DNA of 64,000 nucleotides from Saururus chinensis (lineage: Eukaryota > Streptophyta > Magnoliopsida > Piperales > Saururaceae). The stretch is taken from NCBI GenBank assembly GCA_035235625.1, contig CP141148.1, positions 3,658,001 to 3,722,000 of the forward strand. Direction: 5' to 3'. Made by a program: the position numbers and the translations under genes. Below are positions 48,501 through 59,194 of this stretch, one piece after another. Within the stretch, counting starts at the first letter, position 1, and each line of letters starts with the position of its first letter. A model generated the notes under the pieces. That model did no database searches. It was not told the origin of the DNA and saw only the letters and a list, made by a program, of their open reading frames with translations.

Positions 48501-51500
48501 GCCTGGAGGCCTGCTCCATTTAGGGCCCAGGCCGGCCCAGAGAGGCCACCCACCACCCGGCAGCCACCACCATCCCAACCCCGTATTCTTTTTTTTAAAA
48601 GAAGCCGTGGCCAAGATGCATCTCTGGCCACGGCCAGAGAACCTAGCAAATATACTACAACACTTCTCCAAATAATTTTCACCAGGACTTCAATTCTGAG
48701 AACCTGGAATTTCCAGGAGAGCAAAAGAAGACAGAAAATCAAAATATTTCACTTCAGCAGGAGAACTTCTTCATTCTTCCAGGGCGTTTGGACATTGGAG
48801 TCTCAAATTCTTAAGAGAAAATGATCCAGAATCTCATTTGAAGGTTGCACTATGTCCTCCAACATTACTTATTTAGACAAGAAATCTGGGTCTCCGTCCT
48901 TTCTGATGCAGGACAAAGTGTGAAGGATTGCTGGAGATCAGAAGATTCCAGCTGGCTAGGAGGGACTTAGAGAAAGGGCTGGAGTTTTTTTATAAAAAAA
49001 ATAAAAATTTGAGAGTAGATTTGGAAAGAACTAGGGGTGAATTGAGGTGGCAGGGAGAGGGAGAATTAAGATGAGATGCTGGGATAACTTGATACCAGAG
49101 TCTGCACTGGCAGCGGCTCTAGGAGTCCACACCTAGAGGGTTTCAGCCAGAGTACTCACCAGACGGAGAATAACTTCCAGTCTGCACCGGAAGGGACTGG
49201 TTGGAGTCAGCATCAAACACTTGGGAGGCTGAAGTCAGCACCAACCAAGGAGGCTACACAGTAGACACCCAAATTTCAATCACAAATCGTATGCTAATTT
49301 TCCATTCATAGTTTAGGCCTCATATGGACTTACATGGGAGAGGAAGGGTCCAACTACATAATTAGGACCAAGTACCATCTAACTTTGATTTTCCAAAGGA
49401 CTTCTCAAAAAAGGAATATACAACTTCCCAGGTATAAACTAAAAGCTAACGCAACTTCCTAGGTCAAGACTAATAAATAAGACCAACTACTCAAGTCAAG
49501 CTACTTTGATAAAACCTATTAATCTAACATAAGGACTTGGACAATAAGGGCCTTGTATGGGGCCCCCCTACTACAACCAGGTTCTTCGTCAATTTCAAGC
49601 ATGCATGATGTACTATGCATCACTTTCTGTATAAGCAGTTGATATTCAGGTCTAAATCACATAATTGTTTGTCAACTTGTCCTGAAAAAGGCTACAACAA
49701 GATGAGCAGAGTAGTATAGGTAATGGATTTTACTAACCTTGATGCCAAGTTGATCTTCTCTGCTGATTTCAAATGTGTCAACAAGATCAGGTTGAACCTT
49801 ATGAACAATCTCATTTACAATCACTTCGTTCCCAAAGCCTAACTTCGTATTTGAAGAAGATGCAACCTCCTTCTGCCTACCAACAACAGGCATTGATCTA
49901 ACATGAGTTAGATCACCACCTGTGGCCCAACTTATTTCATTTGAGGGTGTACCTAGTAATGCATCTTGAGAGTCAGATACTGGTGATGAGACATCAACTG
50001 CTGCAGCCACTAATGGACAGTCCATTTTGTTAATTCCAAAGTATTTAGATATCATATCTGGGAGAGTACAGTCCAATCTTTCAGTCTCAGAATCACCACT
50101 CAAATGTTGCACTTCACCATGGAGCAATCTCCGATCTTCTGCTACCTACCATTTTCAAAGAGACAAAAAAATGTTCATTATCTGCAACAAAAAATTCAAA
50201 ACCTCCTTTCCACCAAGAGAATATTACCGTGTAATCTTACAAAAGAACATGAACAAGTCGCAGAAAAGCTGGTTCGCCGTTCAGTGGTAGGCCACACAAT
50301 TGTGTTCTATAATTTTACCTTAACAAACTACATAGGAAACAGTATTTATAACTAAAAACGGAAAGCAATATTCTAACAACACAATTTATAAAAAGATTCA
50401 ATGTTTTGTTTTTCCACAAGATACAAAGTGTGTCCTTTCACCTGTAAATTCTACACACCTTACCTTTGTGTAATCATGCAAAGTATATTTTTGCAGTGAA
50501 GTGCTTTACTTTGTGTTTTTGAAAATTATACAGTACCCCTTTTACATCTTAACAATATTTCATATCATGCAACTTTCCATTATTCGAGACACATGCAGGA
50601 CTAGACAAAAGATTTAGGCACATAAGCAATCAAGTAAAATTTCAGATAGCATTCGTGATAAAAGCCCATAAAGTATCTGCATATTATAAACTAAAACAGT
50701 GAGCACACCTGGTTCTTGACCAATATTTGGTTATCATCAAGACTGACTGCTTGTGCTAGTTTGGATGTTTCCATCATGTAAAGCTCAAGCTGATTGGCTG
50801 CTCTCATCATCTCTTTCTCTAGTGGCCTCACATCTTTAACCTTCCATGCCACAAAATGGGAAAGGTATGAACACCATGATGAGTCAAAAGCAGCCAACTG
50901 AGACCTAAAGGGCTTTCGACTCGAAGAGTGGGAAGAATCCACAGATCCCACACTATCATGTGTCAACTCTGGATATGGTTGTTTTGGAGGACAAACAAAT
51001 TCAGTTGCAGCATGGCCAGCTAATATAACCTTGATTAAGCACTCTAATTCATGAACTAGGTTTTCTGCTGACTGAACAAATCTCGTGTCAGCTTCACCCT
51101 GCCCACTTAGAACTGCATCAGGATGCCCTAATATCATGTAGGCACAAAGTAACACTCTAGTGGGGTACCTCTTCAGCTTTCGGGAGTGCGGAGTTTTACT
51201 TGTGTCTTTACTCTTCTTTGGATTACGCAACCCCTTCTTTTTATTGGGAGAAGCCAACTGTTTAAGTAGATTATCAATATTTCCTGAACCAGATGGACTT
51301 GGATGTGATATTGCAAACCGGAGCTCCAATCGATCAAGAAAAGCTTTTGTTCTCTGAAGGGTATTAGGGGATTCAATCAGGCCAGCAAGTTGCTCAAAAG
51401 GCATCAATCTCACAGCTTTTTCATTCACTCCTAACAATACATATTCATTAGCCAAGTCAAACGTAGTCCTTTTCAATATCACAAACCGCCTCCAGCACCT

Positions 51501-54500
51501 GTAAATGAGGAATCCAATTTTTATTACACCTTCGGCAATACCACAAAGAAAAAAATCTCAACATCTTTTAATTTATTTCATCAACTCATCATGTTGGCTA
51601 CCCAGGTTAAATAGGAAGCATAAGACCTCTAACTGGTGTTCAGCCTAATAATAAGAGATAGCATAGTTGCATGGCATTAAAACTCGTGTTTCAAGACCTT
51701 ATAGAAGAGTGTAATTGCCATAGAGTTAATTTACACTTGAACTGGTTTTACTATATATTAATAAAACATTTTTTGTTCTATATTATTTTTTAAAATTACC
51801 AAAAAAGCATAGTTAAAACACTTTTTCAAATGGTTAAAAATTTTAATCACTAAAAAAATATTATACTTATAAGAAAGAACAAATTTGAGTAAAAAATAAT
51901 TAATTCTCCATCATAGTGTTTTATTGTTAATTATTTTCTAAACAAAATCCTACCCTAACTATTACCTTGCTACAACTGGCTGGCTTGATGCAAAGTGCCA
52001 CTCTTCTAAATACTTGGCAGTTGGCAAAAGTCCAGCCAGATTCAGTTGTAGACCAGCAAGTCCTATTTTTGGGCTGCACTACACTGGTTTGAGGCGTAGT
52101 TCATGATTGGCCTGGTTGAACTATCCGGTACAGTATGGTTTCCAAAACAGTGATAGGAAAAGGAAATTTTTACCTTGCCAACTTTCTTGAAAACAAGTCC
52201 CGTTGCAGATGCATCTCATTCCATTTAGTATGGGAAAACGTGCATGAACTTCCTCTTAGCCTCAAATACTTTGACCTCTCTGTCTTAGCCTGTTCATAAT
52301 CCAAATAAACAATTCAGAGAAAAGAAGGTTGCTACCATTACATACAGAACACACTATTCACGCACCTTCAGAAGTTGATCATCCAGCTTAGCCTTATGGA
52401 TTTTTCTCTCACTCTCTCTTTGAGAAAAGACAAACTTGGAAACCTCTCGAGCTCTTGCCACTATTGCACGGGCTCGTATCCTCTCTGCTTCTACCAACCC
52501 CAATCGTTTCTTTTCTGCAGCTGCACGCTTCTGCAAAATAGCTGCCTGAACACACTTCCTATATGCATTCTCTTGAAACATTCGTTGCAGTACTACTTTA
52601 GCAGCTCTCTTTTTCGCTGCTACCCTTCTTTGTGAATAAGCTTTGAGAAGCAGCATCCGATTAATTTCAGCTTGTTGTATACGTGATCTGACTTTTGTGC
52701 CAAGTTCCTCTCTTCTTTTCAAAAATCGCATTTCTGCTGAAATTTTTGCTGCCTGCCTTAGCTCATCCAACCTGGCTAGCCGCATCCGAGCATTCTTTAG
52801 GATAGTTGACCTATCATTCAGATGAAGTATAGCAGTTACAGAAGAAAACAATCTTGCAATAATACTACTTGCAAGTTATCACCATCCCACTAAATTAACA
52901 AGGAGGTGAGAGGCATTCTACTAATTTACTATTAACCTTTAAGATGTCTTTCTGCCAATTTTTGTTGCATTAAATTACCGCATTAGTTGAGTAAGCAATA
53001 CGCATCAATTCTTTCTGTGAAGTGTCTGGATATGTCAGTGGCCTCAGTCCCTGCTGTCACCATATAGCAGGTTCACTGAAATGTCAAGGACTATAAAGTG
53101 CACACTATTCAGGTTTCACCCTGATGTGGATGTGTCATCAAATGAATTGATGTGTACAAAATCCTGAGAAACCCCTATACATATCAGGTTAATAAGTGAC
53201 AAAAAAAGTGTGTGAATCTATGCTTACAGGAAAAAAGTAATATTGGATATTTGCTTCAGGATAAGAACTATATCAACTAATTAGGTTAATCGTAAACCCG
53301 TATATGACATTTTTATGCAAAAAATATGTGAGAGCTTCCTATCACTCGGGTTGAAACTTAAGTTGTTCATTTTGCCTGCACATATAAGAGGTCAAACTGG
53401 TTTTTTTCTTTTCTTTTTTGAAATAAGGTCAAACTGCTCTTGCATAAATAGATTTGAGCGTTGTTGACTGTTGGATGAGTTAACCTCTTGTTTGTGTAAG
53501 ATAATCAAGTTTCCCAAAAGCTCCATCCATTAAGAAGGGAAATCTTTTATATTTATTTTATGTTTTAACACCCCCCTCACATCCAAGCGTCCATCAAATG
53601 TGGCACAAATACAATTGGGGTATAAATGCCACCGACGAGACTTGAACACAGGAACTCCTGGGTTCTAGTCTCATTGAAGACATTTATACCCCAATTGTGT
53701 TCTATGTGCTACGCTTGATGCATGCTTGCACGTGAAGAGGGGTGTTAGAATATAAAAGGAATAAACAAGATTTCCTCTTCCTAACGGCTCGAGTTTTTGG
53801 GAAACTTGGTTATCATAGAGTTTGTACTAGTTGAAGTGAAGTTTACACAATCATGAGATTTAAAGCAGCTGCTGAGTTTTGTGTCTTGAAGTTTGTATAT
53901 CTATGTTTGTACCACAAGGCTCTCACCAATTGAAGAAATAACTCAAAAATGGACAAGGGCACCAATTATCCAAGCTCAGCCTCACATACCTTTTCTCGCC
54001 AGCTGCACGTAGTTTTGCTTCAAGCCTCTGACTGCGATCTTCATTGCATGATGCCAATGATGGGCTTCTATGCTTTGTCCTCGCCTTACTCGATAATCTT
54101 TCAAGATATTGCTGCAGAAAAACTATTTTCAGTCCTTCGCAGAGATACATATCAACGTAATTACGTTCACAGAAATAGAATTTGTCGGGATATTCAGTGA
54201 TGGCCAATAAAAAAACTCAACGAAGCCATAGAAAAGCTAAAATTCAGCTCAAATATGACAATAATCAATTAAACCTTGACGCAATTTCTTTAAGAACAAA
54301 AAATTGGAGAAAGTAAGGACCCAAAAGAAAATTTTATGACTTTTCTGTGAATGTTCACCAACTTCAAACAACCGCAAAAAAACAACATATAAAGACATAA
54401 CAAAATGGCAGGAAGAAGAAAATTCATCTCAAAACAATAAAATTTAATCAAATCATTACTCTTAGCAAATAAGAGTTTATAAAACTACAAAAATCAGAAT

Positions 54501-54744
54501 GGTTAGCACACCTACGAGGAGCGGGGAAAAATTCAAACTTTGCTACCTGCCTCCGAAGATCCGCATCTCTGAGCTTGCCTTCGATCTCTTCGGCGCTCAA
54601 GGGGGGTTTGCATTCGGACAGCCGCTGACGGACACGGCGGGGGATCCTCGCCCGGGTCGACGGAGACGGGGAGTCGGTCGCCGGGAAGCTCAGCGCGACT
54701 CCAGACACCTTCCCCGGCTCCGGAAGCTCGCATTCGGACGCCAT
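45576..54744 (-). CDS. T-complex protein 11 family protein (plant)
   Basis: Plant member of the Tcp11 family (PF05794 type), whose molecular role is poorly known. Eleven exons are read: 54744-54547, 54111-53990, 52810-52366, 52289-52174, 51498-50709, 50145-49738, 47708-47520, 47424-47197, 47080-46738, 46316-46133 and 46041-45576. All borders are GT-AG and phases close to 1162 residues, a normal plant length. Residues 1-66 include the start [20 protein letters not shown] and [20 protein letters not shown]. Residues about 70-260 are a Lys/Arg/Glu-rich helical, probably coiled-coil region ([20 protein letters not shown]). The middle part contains [20 protein letters not shown]. The Tcp11 domain fills about 690-1140 ([55 protein letters not shown]). 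Introns carry repeats, including the foldback at 53.5-53.8 kb. Confidence 0.94.
48394..48560. repeat. GC-rich repeat patch in a T-complex-11 intron
   Basis: Contains two direct copies of gggcctgggaggcccat plus further ggcc/cccgg-rich phrases, in a 2-kb intron that is otherwise AT-rich. It could be the end of a transposon, but no partner end was found. Confidence 0.45.
53500..53816. repeat. Long foldback made of TRIM-like sequence, in an intron
   Basis: Arms of about 130 bases (53500-53630 and 53679-53816) are inverted copies with indels, around a loop of about 50 bases. Matching phrases are caagtttcccaaaa versus ttttgggaaacttg, aacaccccc versus ggggtgtt, and caattggggtataaatg versus catttataccccaattg. 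From 53743 the right arm (tgttagaatata...) resembles the TRIM LTR at 13776. It sits between exons 2 and 3 of the T-complex-11 gene. Confidence 0.8.
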
Positions 54745-55660
54745 CGAATCAAATCACCGAAATCAGTTCCCGGTCTTCGCTCGCTTCAATTGCAAATGAT
54801 GAAATAGAAAATTTTTAGGCAACAAAATCAGAATAGGAAACGTGGATCGCAGATCGCAGGGTTTTTCCCTCTGTCGATTCACTCGACTTCATTAGTCTGC
54901 TTAATTACGACATTTAATTACCGATAAGCGGTTTAATTGAAATGACTGGAATGCAATGTTTTTACCAAAATGACCTTGTACTCGCATGAAATATCAAAAA
55001 GGGACAATAACATATAAAGTCAAAAGAAATTTTGATAATTACGAAAAGCTTCATTAATAAATTTATTTATCATAAAACTCATTATGTAAATGGACGAAAA
55101 TACCTACCCTCGTAAATCCTTTTCCTTTACTATGTGGATTTCATTTCATATCTCCAAAATTTCTCCTCCAGTATCCATTTTCTCCTCCCTCTTCCAATAA
55201 TTTCGTCATCCATCCTCTAACAATCATCTCCTCTGTCCTCGGAAGATTTAGTCCTCCATCGTTCGACGATCAGTTCTTTCTTCTATTATTTGGTAATTAT
55301 ATCGTCCATTCTCTGGTGATTTGCTCATTCATCTTCCGGCGACTCTCTCTTTAGTCCTCCAGTGACTCTTTCTTCAATCCTCCGGCAAATCTCTCTCTCT
55401 AGTCCTCCGGCTACTCTATCTATAGTCCTCCGACAACTTTGTCTTCGGTCCTCTAGCAACTCTATATTCAGTCCTCTTCAATCCTTCAACGGCTCTCTCT
55501 TTAGTCCGACGAATTTCTTCTCCACACTTTTCTTTCAAGTATGTTACACATATTTTTTTCACTTTTTTTTTATTTTAAGGGAATTTTAACATATGTTTCT
55601 ATTGTTTCTCTTCCACTTTGATTTTCTTGTAGATATGTAAGTTTGTTTGCGTATTTTCTT
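54745..55660. other. Upstream region of the T-complex-11 gene with a short CT-rich repeat
   Basis: The promoter should lie at the left end. From about 55230 to 55520 the phrase 'agtcctccggcgactctctctt' recurs in variants every 25-30 bases (at least six copies). It looks like a worn minisatellite. Confidence 0.5.
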
Positions 55661-56175
55661 GATTTCAAATGACAACATGATCATGCTGCCATTTGAAATC
55701 TAGTGTAAAATGGGCAGCATGATCATGATGACCTTTTTGCCCTAAAATGTGAGTACTATTTAAATGATTTTGAATTATTGTATTCGATCCACTTATGTTT
55801 CAATGGCTGCATTAGGTACTCATTTTGCTTGTAATAAGTTTATACTACCCTCATGATTTATCAGTTTTATTTGATATATGTATAAATAATTTTTTTCATT
55901 CGCGTGTTGTGGACTGTAGAATTAGTTGCGAAAATGACAATTTTTAAAGTGTTTTTTTATACAACTATTGTTTATGGAGTTTGAAATTTATACTAAATAT
56001 AGGTATATAACAGGTGCAACATGATCATGTTGCCCTTCATTTTCCACTAAATTTCAAATGGCAGCACGAGTGATCATGTTGCCCTACATTTTTCATTTGA
56101 TTTCAAAGGGGCAATACGATCATGCTGCCCTTCATTTTCCACTCGATTTCAAATGGGCAGCATAATCATGCTTAT
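55661..56175. repeat. Array of palindromic gcagcatgatcatgctgc-like motifs
   Basis: Copies or half copies of catgatcatgctgcc / ggcagcatgatcatg stand near 55674, 55712, 56019, 56064, 56112 and 56155. They are linked by 'cattttccactcgatttcaaa', also in both directions. Each motif is centred on the palindrome atgatcat, and neighbouring units could pair as hairpins. Confidence 0.7.
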
Positions 56176-56559
56176 TATTTCTTTATGGAGTATTGGGGCA
56201 AAAGATGTTTTTTACTATAATTGATTTTATGTAAATGATTTTACTTTATTTCAATAGATGATTATTGCTTGTACTTCAAAAAAAAAAAAAAATTTGGTGA
56301 TGTGATTATTATTTATTTTCTACAGTTTTACTTATAAATTTATATTAAAATTGTGTCTTTGATTATTGTCACAGTGCAGTTTAAAAGCAACCTACAAGCA
56401 TTGTGCACCGTTTTAGAAGAAACTACAGGTTGCTTCAATAATGAAAGAATATAGATATTAAGAACCCCCTTATGGGGGAATCATCAAAGCTTTCTTACAT
56501 GGAAAAATTATAGCAAGTGATTGTACAAAATCTGATCAGATTTTGGAAAAAATATTAGA

Positions 56560-56880
56560 CACATTTCAACCTATAACAATAAAATTTAAAATAGGAAGAA
56601 GACTGCTTGAATTCACATAACATGATGTATCTATTATTTTTGGAATTCCAATGGGAAGGAGAAAGTTTTTTAATATAGATAGTAAAGGAAAACCCAACAC
56701 ACCATTTGTACAAAGGGTTTTCTCGGAAGACATACATGGAAATGATTCTTTGACTGTAAAAATAGTTGGTGATGTTCTTTGAGAAAATTTATTTAGATTA
56801 AGTCATCAAGAAAAGGAAGATTTAGTTTGACTTCTATATTTATACATATTAGTTACAATTTTTTTTCCTACAAGATTTTA
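56560..56880 (+). pseudogene. Plant-mobile-domain-like transposon protein fragment
   Basis: The plus strand reads ITIKFKIGRRLLEFT, a stop, HDVSIIFGIPMGRRKFF, then LSHQEKEDLV, a stop and LLYLYILVTIFFPTRF. The pattern 'D-V-x-x-I/L-F-G-I-P-M-G' is typical of plant mobile domain and related Ulp1-linked transposon proteins. In-frame stops show it is not functional. Based on motif memory only. Confidence 0.45.
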
Positions 56881-56889
56881 GTAATTTAT

Positions 56890-57420
56890 TACTTAATTTT
56901 GGTAAGTTGGGAGCATAATTTGGTATTATGATATTTAACTTTAATATTATGGTGTTCAATTTTAGCATTTTGGTATTCTAGTGTTTAAGTTTGGTATTTT
57001 GGTGTTCAATTTTGCTATTTAAGTAGTTTACTATTTAAATTTAGTATGTTGCTAGCCAAAATTGGTATCCTAGTATTTAAATTTGACATTCTAGTGTTTA
57101 ATGTTTGTATTTGGTAGTTTACTACTTAAATTTGGTGGAAATTTGGTGCAAATTTGATATATATATATATTTGATATACTATGTTTTAATTATGATATTT
57201 GGGTGGTTTACCACTTAATTTTGCTAGATTGGGAGCTAAATTTGGTATTTTGGTATTTCAATAGTTTACTACTTAATTTTGGTAGATTATGAGCCAAATT
57301 TGTTATTCTCATATTTAAATTTGATTTATGGTGTTCAATTTTGGTATTATGATATTTAAGTTTAGTATTATGGTGTTCAACTTTAGTATTTTGGTTTTTG
57401 AGTTTGGTATTATGGTACAA
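56890..57420. repeat. Low-complexity tggtatt / tttaa repeat tract
   Basis: Dozens of imperfect copies of units such as ttggtattatggtgttcaa. It gives repetitive short frames on both strands. Non-coding. Confidence 0.85.
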
Positions 57421-57429
57421 GAAGTGACG

Positions 57430-57680
57430 AGAATCTTTTGGTTTTTGCTACGAGAAGCAGCAAGAGGGAGAGGGTGTGTCACGCGAGGAGAGGATACAAG
57501 GCGTGGACGACAAGGAGGTCATGTGGAGTGATGGAGAATGCGGTAGTAGGGCGAGGAGGGTGTGCAAGGCGACTAGGCTGTGTGGAGCAATGGAGGGAGT
57601 GGGAATAGGATGAGGATAGCAGGATGCCGTGCATGATGACGAAGTCGTGTGGAGTACGGGAGAGGGCGGTACTGATGATG
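57430..57680. repeat. GA-rich imperfect tandem repeat of about 75 bases
   Basis: About three units carrying gcgaggag, 'caaggcg', 'tgtggag' and 'ggag..gg' in the same order. No gene recognised. Confidence 0.45.
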
Positions 57681-57689
57681 GATTGAAGA

Positions 57690-59040
57690 AAAAAGTTGAT
57701 ATCCTTTCTCTTCAAGGCATTTCTCCTCTTCAAATGGTACCCTTTGGACTAAAGTGTATGTACTCGCAAGAAGAGGAGAAAGAGCTCATGGTAGGCATCA
57801 TCATTTTTCTATGCAAGTTGCTAACCTCACATTTGTTGGGGTTTACCTTGGTAATTTTTGTAGACCCATGCTCCTTTTATAATATTTCATGTGCATACAA
57901 AAATATTTTCATAAAAAGAATTAACATTGAAAGTGTTTAACATTATTTATAAGAAAATTAATATTTTTTCTATATTTCTTATGCCAAAAGCCTTATTTTA
58001 CCTTTGATTAGATAAAGAAAGTGAATTACACATGAGATTCATTTTTCTTTATTTAATCGAAGGTGGAGTAAAACTTTTAATACATAGAAAGTGAATTAAG
58101 AATATCATCTTCATATTTATAATGTTAAAATATATTTAATTTCTTTTTGTTTGGATTATAAAAAAATATAAAATTCAAGTTTATAAAAAAATATTAAAAT
58201 AAATAAGGTTACTTGCATTACCCAATCTAAATAAGATTAGAATTTATATGTTTTATATATTTAATAAATTGGGTGAAGGGCAACCTAAACTAATTTCCAA
58301 CCCTAGTTTCATTGGCCACAAGTAATGTGGCCCAGCTAGTGGTGAAAATTTTTTCGGTAATTTTTTAATCTTAGGGGTCATGCATGTTAACTAGTGCATG
58401 AACTGTTTACAATGTAGTGTGGCTAGGGGCTATATCGAAAACCTGGTCCCAAACCGATCTGGATGGAACTAACCCGAGATTGACTTGGGTCGGGTCAAGT
58501 CCAAGAAAAAACCTCGGGTGAATCTCGAGTTGGGTCAGGTCTAGCATGTAAAAACCCAAGAACCGACCCAAACCGACCAAAGTTCCTAATTAACTTATAA
58601 AATTATATTTAATTTTAGTTATATAATTTTTAATAGATAAAACTAATTTAATGTAATATTAAATTAGTTTAAATTATTAGAGCTGACCCGACCTAGGATA
58701 CAATCTCAGTTCTTATTTTGGTTCTCGAGTTTTTTGGGTTTTATTTTTAGGGTAAGTCGGTTCTAAAATTTTGGTTCTTATATTAGAAAGTCCAAGGAAC
58801 TAGGTTTTTATCTCGAGTCGGGTTAGGTCCCGCAAAATCAGACCTAACACAACCCGAGATGCAGCTGAGTGCCGCGAGCTTCCATAAAGACACGTCACAT
58901 TCCTTCTGAAAACGTCCGCAAAATTTTTTTCAAATTTATCTGGACCAGTGGGCCGTCATGTATCGCAACCCAATTCACTAAGCCGGGCTCCGTGGGCCTC
59001 ATACACCCGTTTCTGGCCCAGTTCCCTGACAAACCAATTT
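57690..59040. other. Intergenic region upstream of BUB1
   Basis: AT-rich to 58300. From 58440 to 58860 the phrases cccgag, gacccgac, gggtcgggt and aaaccgacc recur on both strands, like the inner part of a repeat. No ends were resolved. Confidence 0.4.
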
Positions 59041-59048
59041 CACTCCAT

Positions 59049-59056
59049 TTTCCCGC
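59049..59056 (+). promoter_or_regulatory. E2F-type site upstream of BUB1
   Basis: TTTCCCGC, within ttttcccgcccc, matches the plant E2F consensus TTTSSCGC and lies 139-146 bases before the BUB1 ATG. E2F control would fit an S/G2-M gene. A functional role is inferred. Confidence 0.5.
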
Positions 59057-59098
59057 CCCTGTCCTCTCAATCTCTCGCCGCCGAATTCAAATTCTCTC

Positions 59099-59118
59099 CT
59101 CTCTCTCTCTCTCTCTCT
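59099..59118. repeat. (CT)n tract in the BUB1 5' UTR region
   Basis: Ten CT units about 77 bases before the start codon, common in plant 5' UTRs. Confidence 0.85.
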
Positions 59119-59194
59119 GCCGGCAAAACATCAAGCACCAGGTCGGATTATGCCGGAGCATCGGATTCCATAGATCATCGCCGGGACGGAGAAG

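Noticed and set aside
53640-53690. Phrase cttgaacacaggaactcctgggttctagtctc looked tRNA-like
   Set aside because: It forms the loop and inner stem of the foldback. No cloverleaf or T-arm of the right spacing could be drawn.
57629-57940. 103-codon frame between repeats and BUB1
   Set aside because: It starts in a GA-rich tandem repeat and ends in AT-rich DNA. No family resemblance.
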